From Sabethes cyaneus (taxonomy: Eukaryota > Arthropoda > Insecta > Diptera > Culicidae), in contig NC_071355.1 of the NCBI RefSeq assembly GCF_943734655.1, positions 29,796,964 to 29,860,963 on the forward strand: a stretch of DNA of 64,000 nucleotides. The letters are read 5' to 3'. Within the stretch, counting starts at the first letter, position 1, and each line of letters starts with the position of its first letter. This document shows positions 45,763-56,842 of this stretch, one piece after another. Under the pieces are notes generated by a model. The model did not search any database. It saw only the letters and a program-made list of their open reading frames with translations, and was not told the origin of the DNA. Both the position numbers and the translations under genes were made by a program.

Positions 45763-47073
45763 TCCTTTCACCACTAGGTGGATTAAATCAGGTTTTTTGT
45801 CATCGTTTCGCCGTTTTTTTTTTGGTTGTCTCTTCGTCTAATTCTCCAGTTTTACCGACATCCTATTTGCCGCCGAAACAACAAAAAACTGTTTTTTTAT
45901 TGTCTTTTTGTCGTGTTTTTATCGTTTGTTTGTTTGTTTGTTTATTAAAGACACTACACCTTTCGGTACATTCGTGTCTGTTAAAGGGTGTCATCATCTA
46001 TCTGCAACCTGTTTCCTTGAGGTAATTCACTATTTTCCTTTCATTTTGGTTGTCGTTATCAAGTGCTTGCTGGAGGCTAGTAGAATTCACTTCATGTTTT
46101 AGTCTCGCGCGCTCGTACTTTCTACAGCATAGTATTATATGTCGGAGATCGACGATCGTTCCACAGGTTATTGCCATGTTGCTTTTTGTCCCTGTTTTAC
46201 CGTCTTTTTATCGTCTCTTCATCGACTTTTCTACACCTATTTATAGTAATTTCGTCATCTTATTGTTGTGTTTTCGATGCTTTTTCGCTTTCTTTTTGGT
46301 ATTTCTATGTTTTCTTCCATTCGAATTCGTAGTCTGTTTGTCATCTCTCTGCCATATTTCGGTCGTCTTTTCATAATGTTTTTGTCACCATTTCAACGTA
46401 TTTTTGTCGTCCGTTCGTCGTTTTTTAAAGTGTGCTTGTGGCATTTTCATTTTGCCGTTGTTGTTTTGTCGCTGTTTTGGCTTCTTTTCGTCGTCTGGCT
46501 TATCATATTTTTGTTGTCTTTTTTCGTGTTCGTCGTCTTTTTATCATCCCTCTGTCGTATTTTTGTTCTTGCTTTGAGTCGGTTTGGTCGACTTTTTTGT
46601 TGCTATTGTGGTGTCTTTTAGTCGTCTTTTCTTCGTTGTCATTTTTTCATCGTGTTTTGTCGTGTTTTTGTTGTCATTTTATCACTTTTTTTGTCAATTT
46701 GTCATCATTTTGGTCAAGACGGCAAAAATGGTACCTTTTTACTATCTTTTTATCGTTCTTTGATTGTCGTTTTAAGCATGTTTGGTCGCGCTTTTGGCCA
46801 TCGTGTTTTTACCATCTTTTCATCACTTTTTTATTTTTTTTATTGCATTTTCATCGTTTTTACTCATCTCTTCGTTGTCTTTTCTCCGTATTTTAAATTT
46901 CTTTTCGTCGCCTTATTGTTGTCTTTTCCGAAGGCTTTTAAATCTTCAACAGTTTCTTGAACTTCAACAGTCGCGTAAAAAGACTAATGCTAATATTATT
47001 GTAAAAAAACAAGAATTTTGTAACTGAAAAATTTTTTTAACCATTTCCATGAAGTTTATGTAAATACGAGCAC

Positions 47074-47540
47074 TTGGACCATAGGTTCGCAGAAAATTCC
47101 TTATTCCGTAGAACTACGGATAAAGCCAGGGAACCAGGCGTGACACCGACTGCGAAGGCCGAAGCTGCTTTTCGGACCACTGCTGGAGTTGCCAAGTCCA
47201 GGGCGACTATCGAGTTGCTGATCGAAGACAGATTGTCTGCGCTGATTCGTCCGTCGAAGACCGCGAAAGAAGCCTGGAAAGCGCTCCAGAACCATCATCA
47301 GAAGATGAGCCTCACGTCAAAGGTTTGATTGTTGAAGCGTATCTGCAACAAACATTATTCGGAAGGATATAGCGGAACACGTTTTCGCCATGGAACTGTT
47401 CAGCAGCCTTATGAATGCCGGACAAAAGCTGGAGAAAAATTTCATGGTCACGATGATTATGAGGAATCTTCTAATCTCTTTTGGCACCTGTATGGAGCAG
47501 ACTACGACCCTGCACAAGGACTAATAAGCGTAATCAGAAA
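47074..47540 (+). pseudogene. Ty1/Copia-type gag fragment
   Basis: Capsid-like plus-strand coding with ATIELLIEDRLSALIRPSKTAKEAWKALQ, broken here into positions 47205-47295. It continues after a frameshift at about 47330 (RRICNKHYSE-like, then MNAGQKLEEKFMVTMIMR in another frame, near 47415-47465). The tAkEaW-aL pattern is diagnostic for the Copia gag dimer region. Related Copia pol coding lies at 54109-55670, with other elements between. Confidence 0.65.
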
Positions 47541-47715
47541 CGGTGCGGATTTTTACCCAATACATTTGGTCCTTCGAGCAGGATTTACGCGCGGCGGATT
47601 AGTTTTTCCTCGAGTTTTTCGTTAATTGAATAGCGCTTTGAAAATGTATATTTTTGCCGGTGAAAGTCGCATTGCTGATAATGTGGATGCTGCACAGCCA
47701 TAGGACCTTCGGCTT

Positions 47716-48141
47716 TTGCATCGAATCCTATTCGGTACCGAAACCACACTTAACTGGATCAGGAGAAAAGTGCAAAAACTTGAAAATTTTAATTTCGACA
47801 TGCACTCTCCTCAGTTTGAGGTTAGGTTAAACCTTATAGAAAATGCTGCTCTGAAAAATGTTGAAAAGACCTGTCAGTTGCTCGAAATGCCAATTGGAGA
47901 AGATTATCCAATAGGAAAGCTGGCAGCTGCGATAATGCAGCGAATTTTCTACTTAAGTGATGCATCTGCGGAAGGAGCTACATGTTTGGGCTATCAACCA
48001 CGAGTTTCGATAAACCAGCCGTCGTTGATCAACCTACAGAATACGGATTTACGGACAAAAGTCGAACTAGTAATCCATTTTCCAAAGAGCCATCCGTTGC
48101 TGATAGTAAAACGTCAAGCAGAACCGTGCAGGTCACATTGA
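47716..48141 (+). pseudogene. unrecognised retroelement-associated ORF
   Basis: A 141-residue plus-strand frame with a helical, leucine-spaced pattern (NLIENAALKNVEKTCQLLEM, then DYPIGKLAAAIMQRIFYL). It lies between a Copia gag remnant and a BEL/Pao gag remnant, so it is probably part of the latter's gag. The family cannot be named from sequence alone. Confidence 0.3.
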
Positions 48142-48144
48142 CGC

Positions 48145-48860
48145 GTGCGAAATTGGATGCTGAAAAAAGTTAGCCGAGTTGGAAGAGGAACAAGCACGGG
48201 AAAAAGGCAGCGGGCCGAGAAGGTGCTGAAAGCCCAGATGGAGCTGAAAATTGCAGAGGCAGCATTGGCAGAAGAGTTGGTACAAACAAAGTCCGGTTCT
48301 GGTGACCCTCGAACTGACCAGTGGCTTCATAACGTGCAGGAGACAGACCCAGTAAATCGGGTGCAGCAGTGGATTTTTGATCTACAGACACAGACAAATT
48401 CAACAAACGAACGTCCTTTCGCCAGGAACAGGCGTGCGGAAGCAGAATCTAGTGGGAGCCATACAAGTCAGGATCGTATATGCCCACAAGTAAATTCCAG
48501 TGTAAATAATGAAATTCTTCAAATCACCCAACCGATGCGGCAACGAGAAACCCCATAATCCTGGACGGAAATAGTTATGTTGTAAGGTTACTAGTGCTCC
48601 ATTATCACTGCCGGGCTAACCATTCTGGTAGAGAGCTTGTTTTGAACGAACTGAGACAGAATTACTGGATCGTTATGGTTAGGAGCGTACTTCGTACGGT
48701 AGTTTATAACTGTCAACATTGCAGAAAGATGAAACCTCAAGTATTGCAACCTGCGATGGGCCAACTCCCCGATTGTTGCCTTCCACCATTTTCGTACTGT
48801 GGTATGGACTATTTTGGCCCATTTGAGGTCACTGTTGGGCGTCACAGAGAGAAAAGATAT
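48145..48860 (+). pseudogene. BEL/Pao gag fused to integrase by internal deletion
   Basis: 48145-48558 encodes a charged coiled coil (EKVLKAQMELKIAEAALAEE) and DRVQQW-like end, as in BEL/Pao gag. Directly after, 48594-48860 encodes the integrase zinc-binding part (HCRANHSGRELVLNELRQNY, then CQHC) and the first catalytic region CGMDYFGPFEVTVG with its aspartate. Protease, reverse transcriptase and RNase H, about 3 kb in relatives, are missing. Integrase stops at an inserted non-LTR tail (48870). Confidence 0.65.
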
Positions 48861-48989
48861 GGCGTGATATTTTTATTTATTTATTTATTTATTTATTGGT
48901 AATTCATCTGACACATAAAAATAGTCTAAATGAATAAAAATCTTAAAGTAAGCTTGATTTTTTTAATCTTCTTGCAAACACGCGCGATG

Positions 48990-51692
48990 CACTATGGGCC
49001 AGAAATTAGAATTTCGGAACATGTCTCAGCTCAATGTAGTCTTCGGCAACTTTTTGAATGAAAAAATGATGCATTTTTTGAAGTGGTCGTCCAATATTTA
49101 CGTGTTAGTTTAACCGTTATGTGTGCGACAGGATACCCGGGTACCTTTTCAGTTTTAAAATAGTTATAACTCATTCAATTTAAAACATACGTCATTGAAA
49201 TTTTGCGACATCGTAAAACTCGTTGATCTTAAGTAATTGAGGTTTTTTGGTGCATATCCATAAAGGGGTTTAGCAATGAGAGTCACTTGAATTTTTTTAT
49301 TACGTAGGAGGGCGACAAGGGTACCCGGGTACCCATGATTTGCTATCTTCATAACTTTAGTTATGTTGAACCGATTTGGATGAAACCGGTGGCATGTGAT
49401 TCGTACATTTATCTAGTTTTGATTAGGTAAAGCGTTTGGCCATCAAATGACAAGTAGTTCCCGGGAATCGGTAATTCCGGAGCAACATCCGGTAAAACGT
49501 GGGAAGCCGCATGTTTTGAAAGAATATCAGCTTTCAGTAAACCTATTAGCTTTGAACTTGACACTGTGGACCCTTTTTTCATCTAATTATATAAATTGGT
49601 GACTTTAGATCGCATTGGCCACTCCAGAATTTGGTTCCTGTAGGGATACAGATGGCGAGTTGGGTGCCTAATCCAATATTAGAATTGGTTTAGCGGATCT
49701 TTTAGATGTTTTGAACTGAAATGATCAGTTTAGTACTGATTGATAATTTCGGAACTGGTTCCAAATGTATAACGGATGGTTCTACGTTTTGAAAGGTTCT
49801 GATAATGCTAAGCATTATCTTGAATCCTGCGGTATCATATGTGACCCCGTAGAAACCATTTTCGAAATAACCAATCAAAATACATCGAAATGTAAAAAAT
49901 ATCACCTACCGAACTAATTCCAAGAACTTTGATACCCATATTGCTAGGTTTTACCTCCAATCCTGGACTGGTCACCCATGACCCCACAGGAACCTACTCC
50001 GGAATGGCCAACCTGATTCATCTCATTATATGAAATAGTTCATTGTATAATTTTTAGAGTTTTAATATCCGCATGACTAATTTTCCTGCAATACAATCAT
50101 TTCTCTTCCTCACAGCGGACACTCTGTCGGAATTCCGGATTTTCGGGCCCCATATGTCTTTTGTGGCCAAATGGCCAAATGATTCAAAACTAGATAAATA
50201 AACGAATCAAATGACACCTATTTCGTCGAAATCGGTTTAAAATTGTTGATGTTATAACAATATCAATTTTGGGTACCCGGGTACCCTTGTCGCCCTGCTA
50301 AAGGTGTTTTTTTTTGTCGCACACATAACGGTTAACAACAATTTAAGTAATAACTTTTTGAGTAATTTTTTTTCACCTTTTTGGTTTCAAAATATTAAAG
50401 ATAAACCAATTTCAAGTAATTTTTCTGAAGATATAAAAATTCTACCTTTTACCCATTTTTAGCAATAGACCTTTGCTTATAAACGACCCCTCAAATCACA
50501 TTTCTTCTTGTAACATGTTTATTTCAACAGGCAGCTCAATGTGATGTTCTAGACAACATTTTGCACATAAAAATGGAATATTTTTGCTGAAGACTGTTTT
50601 GCTTTTTCTGCATTAATTAATAAGATATAACTGTTTTTAGGTTAAAAACCGTTTGATAAAAAATGTGTAGTTTTTCAAGGGTGGTGTCTTCGGAGAAGTA
50701 AAATAATAAAATATAGCGCATCTTCCTGCACTATTAGGGTGACCATGAATTCACCTATTAGAGTGATACAAACTTTTAATTTCTTAAATAATTTTAAAAA
50801 AAAGTTTTTTTCTCCAAAAGTTGCAGAAAATACTAAAATAAGCAACTTTGCTGAATAAAGTAACTATCTATCTCTTACCGATTACGAAATATAATGATGT
50901 GTTAAAAAAGAGCACTTAAAAATCAATTACACTCAATAACTTTGCACACGATTATTTTATTGCTTTCAAATGTTCTACAAAGTTATTTAGTATGTTGAAA
51001 TGCATATTTTCTGTGAAGGCTGTTTGACGGTAGGACGCATATTTATTAAGTTATAAAATGTATGAAAAAAAATCCTCACTATTCCCAGGTATTCCCAGTT
51101 ATGGTATTCCCAGGTATTCTCTGAAATACATATTTGGGCAGATAGCTTCAATAATTCCCTACAAATTGGTATGCAAACTAATTGCAGATACTTGCAGATG
51201 GCTAAGATATTCGGAATTTTCATCAGACGGTTTTTAACTTAAAATCAGTTCTAACTTATTAATTAATGCATATAAAGCAAAACAGTCTTCAGCAAAAATA
51301 TTCCTCATTTATGTGCAAAATATTTTCTAGAACATCACGTTGAGCTGTCTGTTGAAATAAACATGTTACAAGAAGAAATGTGATTTGAGGGGTCGTTTAT
51401 AAACAAAGGTCTGTTGCTGAAAATGGGTAAAAGATAGAAGTTTTATGTCTTCAGAAAAATTACTTGAAATTGGTTTATCTTTAATATTTTGAAACCAAAA
51501 AGGTGAAAAAAAAATTTACTCAAAAAGTTATTACTTAAATTGTTATTTAAGTAACGCTTAAATATTGGACAACCCCTTCAAAATATGCTTCAATTTTTTA
51601 TTCAAAAATTTGCCGAAGACCACATTGAGCTGAGACATGCTGTTTATCCGCAAATATTTTTGTTCCGAAATTTTAATTTCTGGCCCATAGTG
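48990..51692. mobile_element. inverted-repeat element with CACTATGG ends (Transib-like)
   Basis: The ends are CACTATGGGCCAGAAATTAG and the complement of CACTATGGGCCAGAAATT, with CGATG on both sides (48985-48989 and 51693-51697). CACTATGG is close to the published Transib end consensus CACWATGG. The left arm is continuous with the right only after the 49114-50331 insert is removed: the arms pair 48990-49113 plus 50332-50670 with 51215-51692. A repeat shared with 15106-15216 sits in the loop. No transposase. Confidence 0.8.
49114..50331. mobile_element. piggyBac-like MITE at a TTAA site
   Basis: A 17-bp perfect terminal inverted repeat, CCGTTATGTGTGCGACA, with TTAA on both sides (49110-49113, 50332-50335). 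Removing it joins the arm of the surrounding element exactly as in its partner arm at 51540. TACCCGGGTACC palindromes follow both ends. TTAA targeting with CC-starting ends is the known piggyBac pattern. It has no ORF and is non-autonomous. Confidence 0.8.
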
Positions 51693-51697
51693 CGATG

Positions 51698-53069
51698 GTT
51701 CGCCGAAGTCAAAGAACTCTTCCACTTTTGTAAACGTTCTTATGCATTCGGTCATCGGCTCGCAAGATCCAAATGCCGTCCGATGGAACTGTGTCTGCAG
51801 CAGTCCCGTTGAGCGTAAAGTTCGTTGCGATGCCCGGAAGTTGACCATGGATAACAGTTGTGGACAATCAATTTCCCCGTTAACCATTTTAGCTAGTAAA
51901 TATCGCCTGTTGCATTTTACTTCTGTGTTCCATTGTGTCGAGATCAAGTAGATGACATCTATCTCCATAGGGTGGCAAATTTTCTGGATTTCGCCAAGGG
52001 AGATGACGCAAAGCAAGTCTAATAAATCTTCTTTGTACGCGTTCAATTCGTATGGTCCAAGTAAGCTGCTTCGGAAACCAAACCAGATTACAGTTCTCCA
52101 GGAGCGGTCGAACTAGGGCGATTTAAGGCAATGGGCGTCCTTAAAGTTTCTCCCTATCTTGGAGATAAATCCAAGTTGCCGGGATGCTTTAGAGATAATT
52201 GATTCACGGTGCAAATTAAATGTCAGTTTAGTATCCAGTAAGACACCGAGGTCATTAACTTGTTCGACTTTGCGCAGCTCAGTACCATCGATAATATAGT
52301 TAAAGTTTATCGGGTTTTTGATGCGATAAAAGCTCATCACTTCGCATTTTGCAACGCTGACTATAAGCCAGTTCAGTTTGTCGTCTTTATTACTTATGGT
52401 AGCAAACAGTTTTAAATCATCAGCATACACAACAGTAGGAAAAGCAAAGGTCCCATATTACTGCCTTGAGGGACTCCAGATATATTGGTAAATTCCCATG
52501 AAATACCGGATCCAAGTTTGACTCGTAGCACTCTACCGCTCAGATAGGATTTTAGCCATTCGACCATTTGTTGGGAAGCACCAAGTCGAGAAAGTTTCCG
52601 CAAAAGTATTACATGGTCAATTCGATCGGAAGCAGCTTTTAAGTCTGTATAAATGACATCAACTTGTTTCTTGTTTTCCATTTGTGAAATGCACATCGAA
52701 GTGAATTCCACCAGATTAATCGATCGACCAGGCATGAAGCCATGTTGAGCCGTTGAAATGTAGTTTTTAGTGCGGGACTGTATTACACCACTCACGATAA
52801 TTTCGAATAACTTTGATGCCGCAGAGAGACTGGTTATTCCGCGATAATTCCGTACATTATGACGATCGCCAGATTTATATACCGGAAACATATACGATTG
52901 TTTCCAAATGTCAGGAAATTTACCTGTTCGAAAAACTTATTAAAAATTGCACACAACGGATAAAAAACGCCAAAACTTCTATACATCGACTTAAAACTAC
53001 GGCGGGAATACCGTCAGGCCCAGCAGAGAAGGAGTGCTTCAATTTTTTGGTTGCAGTTATCACCACGTA
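51698..53069 (-). pseudogene. non-LTR reverse transcriptase and C-terminal part
   Basis: Read on the minus strand: RNYRGITSLSAASKLFEIIV and STAQHGFMPGRSINLVEFTS (52730-52840), DLKAASDRIDHVILLRKLS, SGVPQGSNMGPLLFLL (52440-52490), then the catalytic YADDLKLFAT box (52405-52430 in a shifted frame) and EQVNDLGVLLDTKLTFNLHR (52205-52270). The far part (51698-52046) reads LLSMVNFRASQRTLRS and TAFGSCEPMTECIRTF, ending FDFGEPSH where the insertion begins. It has at least two frameshifts. The catalytic aspartates are present. Confidence 0.75.
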
Positions 53070-54108
53070 GAGATGGGAAAACTATCACTAATTACTGATA
53101 GTTATCAGTAACCAATAATATCACTAAGTATCAGTACAGTAAGGTTTCGCAGTTATTGATGCTTACTGAGACAGTTACGTCGTCGCGTTAGAAAAATCAG
53201 TTGTATTAAAGTTAATGGTCGGTAGTTGCGTACGATAGACGAAAGTGACACAATATGTCGTCGTTGTCGTCAGCAGTCTAGAACCGGGGTGGCTCGTCCT
53301 GTTTCAAGCAGTCGTCTCTATTCAACTCGATCTTGGGCCATTCGTCGCAAATCTGCCAGTCGTCTCAAAAGTCGTAAATGACTTTCGACTTGGTCAAGCC
53401 ATCTTACATGTTGAGTTTCCGTGTTTCCGATGCCGGCGGAGTTGTTGAAAAGAACTGTTGTCGTTGCTCTGTCGTCCGGCATCCTTACGACGTGCCCGGC
53501 CCACCGTAGCCTACCGACTTTCATCAGATGTAGAGTCTCTGGGATTCACAAGCAGTGAAAGTATGTCGTGATTCATATACTTCTACCCTTGATGAAAATC
53601 ATGCCTCTCGTTTCGATATCCTCTGGTCGGAACACCGCCTCAAGAGTGATGTTGAACAGCATACTGGATAAGCTGTCACCTTGAACCCTCGCCGTGTCTC
53701 GAAGGGACTCGATTGTGTCCCCGGGACGTGCGAAACAGCTCTGATTAGTCGCGTCAGTTTATCCGGAAAACCGGTTTCGTCTATTATGTGCCATAGCTGG
53801 TCTCGATGTATCGTATGTTGCTTTGAAATCAATAAAGATGTGATCCGAGGACACGATGTACCCTCGACATTTCTGCAAGATCTGTTGGATGGAAAAAATC
53901 TGGTCGGTACTTAGGCGAGCCCCCATGAAGTCCACCTGATAAATTACAATGTAAAATTACAATGAATAATGCAGTTATTGTACTTTCCTATTTTTTTGCT
54001 ACAATGCCGTGATGGGTAAAATTACTGATATTTACTGATAGTTATCAGTAACGTACTGAAACTACTGATGGTTATCAGTAACGATTTTTAATGATAGTTC
54101 CCATCCCT
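53070..54108. mobile_element. hAT-like inverted-repeat element carrying an RTE family B fragment
   Basis: The left end is TAGAGATGGGAA and the right the complement of TTAGGGATGGGAAC, with TACTGATAGTTATCAGTAAC-type words next to both. The flanks (TCACCACG, AGCAGAAG) do not match, and they belong to two different elements, so one side was rearranged. Inside, 53285-53935 on the minus strand is RTE family B coding: DQLWHIIDETGFPDKLTRLI near 53745-53805 and RLRWAGHVVRMPDDRATT near 53470-53515. Confidence 0.5.
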
Positions 54109-54677
54109 AAGCAGAAGGCGATGAAGAAGGAGCTACATTCGCTATGAAACAACCAAACGTGGGAGAGTATCTCTACCACCTGGAAGGAAGACCGTAGGAT
54201 GCAAACAGACCATAAAGAAGAAACAGGACGGGTTGGCCGTACAAAGCTTTACCCAGAAATACGGGACGGACTACGACGAGGTTTTTGCTCCCGCTACTCG
54301 TCAAGCTACGCTTTAAACCATCCTAACCATTGCCGATACAACACATGGACATAAAAGCTGCATGCTTGTACGCCGAATTAGAGAAGGAGACATGCATACA
54401 GCCAGTGGTTCCAAGACGTATGGCGACAAAGTTTGTCAGTTGAAACGCAACATCTATGTTGCAGTTCAATTTCTCGATCCCGGAAGAGTTGCGTCTGCTC
54501 CCCGGGATTTGGATCTAAAAGCAAGACGCACGTTTTGAAGCAGGCCAGGTACATCGACAAAATCGTGGAGCGGTTCGGATAAGAGAATGATAAGCTTCCA
54601 AGATTCCAATCGATCCTGCCTACGTTAAGCAAAAGGAGTCGTATCGAAGCTTGGTGGGTAGTTTGCTATTCGTCGAT

Positions 54678-55468
54678 AGACTAATCTCAAGATTTTAGTC
54701 TTGACCTTGGAATGAGGTCATACATATATTAATTTTTTTTTGAAACGATGGTTTTACAATTGATGAAGGGACGGTAGGGGAAAGAAATGAAAATTTTTGG
54801 TGAAGGAGGGGGAAGAGCGGAAAGGAAGGGGGGGTATTGGTAGCTATGCTTGACAAGTAGTCATTTTGACTCCTACCTTTTGTCCAATGCTGGAAGGTGC
54901 ATGAGTCGAACCAAGCTGTAATCTGAGATTATAACCGGATTCGAACCCACAACACCCTCCAGGGCATGTGGTTCGCTGGTACTTGTACCTTTGAACCATA
55001 GAGGCGCTGGACAAAAGGAGACCGCAAAATCCACTTCTCAAGGATAGCTACGCGTGTTGGTTGTGTTATCGACACATATTGTGCCGCTTCCTGCATCAAT
55101 TGCAGATTACCACCGAGCGAGAAGTTTTAATCTAACTACTATTTACTTTCAGGACGACGACACTGTGCCGGCCCTTACGACTTGCAAGGTACTGCACGTG
55201 ACGCTGTTCGTCCGTCAGCGTATGTTAGCCGCGTTTCTCGGCGCGGGTTTTCGAGGGAAGGCCCCGTTCCTATGTAATAGACTAATCTCAAGATTTTAGT
55301 CTTGACCTTGGAATGAGGTCATACATATATTAATATTTTTTTTGAAACGATGGTTCTACAATACCCCCCCCCCCTTGCTTTCCGCTCTTCCCCCTCCTTC
55401 ACCAAAAATTTTCATTTCTTTCCCCTACCGTCCCTTCATCAATTGTAGAACCATCGTTTCAAAAAAAA
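54678..55468. mobile_element. 791-bp composite insertion in Copia with an 11-bp duplication
   Basis: TATTCGTCGAT flanks both sides (54667-54677, 55469-55479), and Copia coding resumes exactly after it. Inside, GACTAATCTCAAGATTTTAG occurs at 54679 and 55279, a third relative lies at 61920-62100, and 55365-55468 is inverted relative to 54740-54840. So the insert is built of repeated units around a tRNA-like segment (54875-55020). Confidence 0.65.
54875..55020 (-). mobile_element. tRNA-like SINE head with A and B boxes
   Basis: The minus strand reads CGCCTCTATGGTTCAAAGG, then GGGTTCGAATCC near 54942-54953, matching Pol III A-box and B-box consensus words in the right order, with a long variable-arm-like part between. 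The ends do not form an acceptor stem. A leucine- or serine-type tRNA ancestor is possible. Confidence 0.5.
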
Positions 55469-55670
55469 TATTCGTCGATGTCAACACCCGGCCAGATATC
55501 AGCCTTAGCACATCACTGCTGAGGAGGAAGGTGTCCAAACCAACCAACCGGGACCGAACAGAGGCGAAATTGCCAGTAAACTCGATGAACGAATCTGTCT
55601 ATGTCTATATCTATGTCCACGTCCATCTCGCCCAACAATGCAGCCCAATTCAGGGCAAAAAAAGGCAGTA

Positions 55671-56391
55671 AACGAGGTCGAGTGTCGTCCAAGGTAATTA
55701 CTCAGTGGACTTCCTTGTTTTAAGTTCAGGAATCCATCCACCACAGCAGAATGTAGAAGGAAATTGTTGTATTGTACTCCTAGTATTGTATTAAACTAGG
55801 AAATATGCGTTTGGTTGTAATCACCGTAAATGAGAATTGTGAATTGAAGTATTTTATTATCTCTATGCTTTTTTATTGTGTTGTCAGAAGGCCCTTTCCC
55901 ACGTAACTCCCGGTTCGAGAGGATATGCTCGTCTATCAACTTGACTACCTTGCTTTTATCGGAAGGGATGCAAACTGCTACAAGCACTTACTGCTGCCTT
56001 GCTTCTGATAACAGCAGAAACACAGACTTGTTAAAGGCAATCCTTTCGGATGAAAAATCAGATCGATCCAGGTATAGATAATTCGTGCTATATTTCGACG
56101 CGTACAATATGTTGTGACGATTTCCGATTTTTTCACTGAACACTGAATGACAATTTTATCCACTCACACAAACAAGAAATGACGAAGATGATTGTAGTTG
56201 GAGATGAATGATTTTTTTCACATCAACCTAAGGACGTAAAATTACTGATATGCAAGTCTATTAAATAATGTAATACGTTCTCGATAGTATAACTATGAAT
56301 CACCAAATAATGTAGTTACTCCAATTATTAAAGTTAAATACTACTCCAAGCTCGATTGGTTGTTAACTTATTTTGCTTCTATAGCAGATTC
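55671..56391 (-). terminator. stg1: 3' untranslated region of the stargazin-like gene, approximate
   Basis: Downstream of the TAG at 56392-56394 on the minus strand. AATAAA appears as TTTATT at 55871-55880 and as TAATAAA near 55850-55860. The end of the transcript is likely near these. The lower boundary against the Copia remnant is not sharp. Confidence 0.4.
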
Positions 56392-56842
56392 CTAAACAGC
56401 CGTTCCGTTAACGTAGTCGTAGTGGTGCGGCGGCGGAGGCGGAATTTTGCTAGGACTGTTAAGAAACAATTGCGAGTGCGACTTACGTCGTTCGCTTTCA
56501 ATTTTATCCAAATCGAACACTGGTGACATCTTCCCCGTAAACGGCGTGAAGGGTGTACCACCACCTTTCGGAGGTGGAGGAACACAACCGAATGCAGCCG
56601 GATGTTGAATGCGAACGTACTGATGCGATGGAACTTGATGATACGTGTGTGCACTGGATAAATCACCGTAACTGCGATGAATTAGAACCGGAGATCGGAC
56701 TGCATAATCTACGTACGACGTAGAAGATGGAACGTGGAGATGTTTTTGCTGCATAGCAATGAAGTCGGTGGTTGATTTCGGGATTGCTTTTGGCCACCTA
56801 GCTCCGTTGTGGTAATCAAGATCGTTTTGCGAAGAATTTAAT
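56392..56842 (-). CDS. stg1: stargazin-like last exon with PDZ ligand
   Basis: The acceptor TGTATATTGTAG precedes ATTAAATTC. Encodes SSQNDLDYHNGARWPKAIP, the proline-rich piece CVPPPPKGGG, and the end DYVNGTAV. TAG at 56392-56394. Confidence 0.85.

Larger units (their letters stand above)
40870..46965 (+). repeat. strand-asymmetric T-rich block (degenerate TTTTTGTCGTC-type repeat)
   Basis: Three segments, 40870-41160, 42987-43797 and 45785-46965, are dominated on the plus strand by T-runs separated by CGTC, CATC, GTCG or CGTT, as if made from a roughly 11-12-bp unit now decayed. Two insertions (41170-42977, 43798-45762) split what was a single array of about 2.3 kb. The long hydrophobic frames in it are a consequence of the composition. 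Its origin is unknown. Confidence 0.6.
48870..53069 (-). mobile_element. Jockey/CR1-like non-LTR retrotransposon, 5'-truncated, split by an insertion
   Basis: The 3' end is an AATA-type tail (48870-48898 on the complement), inserted into the BEL/Pao integrase. The RT core runs leftward from 53069 (AGPDGIPAVVLS-like start). The element is interrupted at 51692 by the inverted-repeat element 48990-51692 and ends with 48899-48989. It lacks ORF1 and the endonuclease. Confidence 0.75.
54109..55670 (+). pseudogene. Copia-type polyprotein remnant (reverse transcriptase), disrupted
   Basis: Plus-strand Copia RT: KQKAMKKELHSL-like coding near 54112-54147, then FTQKYGTDYDEVFAPATRQATL near 54245-54315 across a shift, MDIKAACLYAELEKE near 54345-54395, and DPAYVKQKESYRSLVGSLLFVD near 54620-54675. 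It continues after an insertion as VNTRPDISLSTSLLRRKVSK (55480-55540). Numerous stops and frameshifts are present. The 5' gag remnant may be at 47074-47540. Confidence 0.7.

Noticed and set aside
47716..48141. Possible endogenous viral gene
   Set aside because: No viral motif could be recognised, and its neighbours are LTR retrotransposon remnants.
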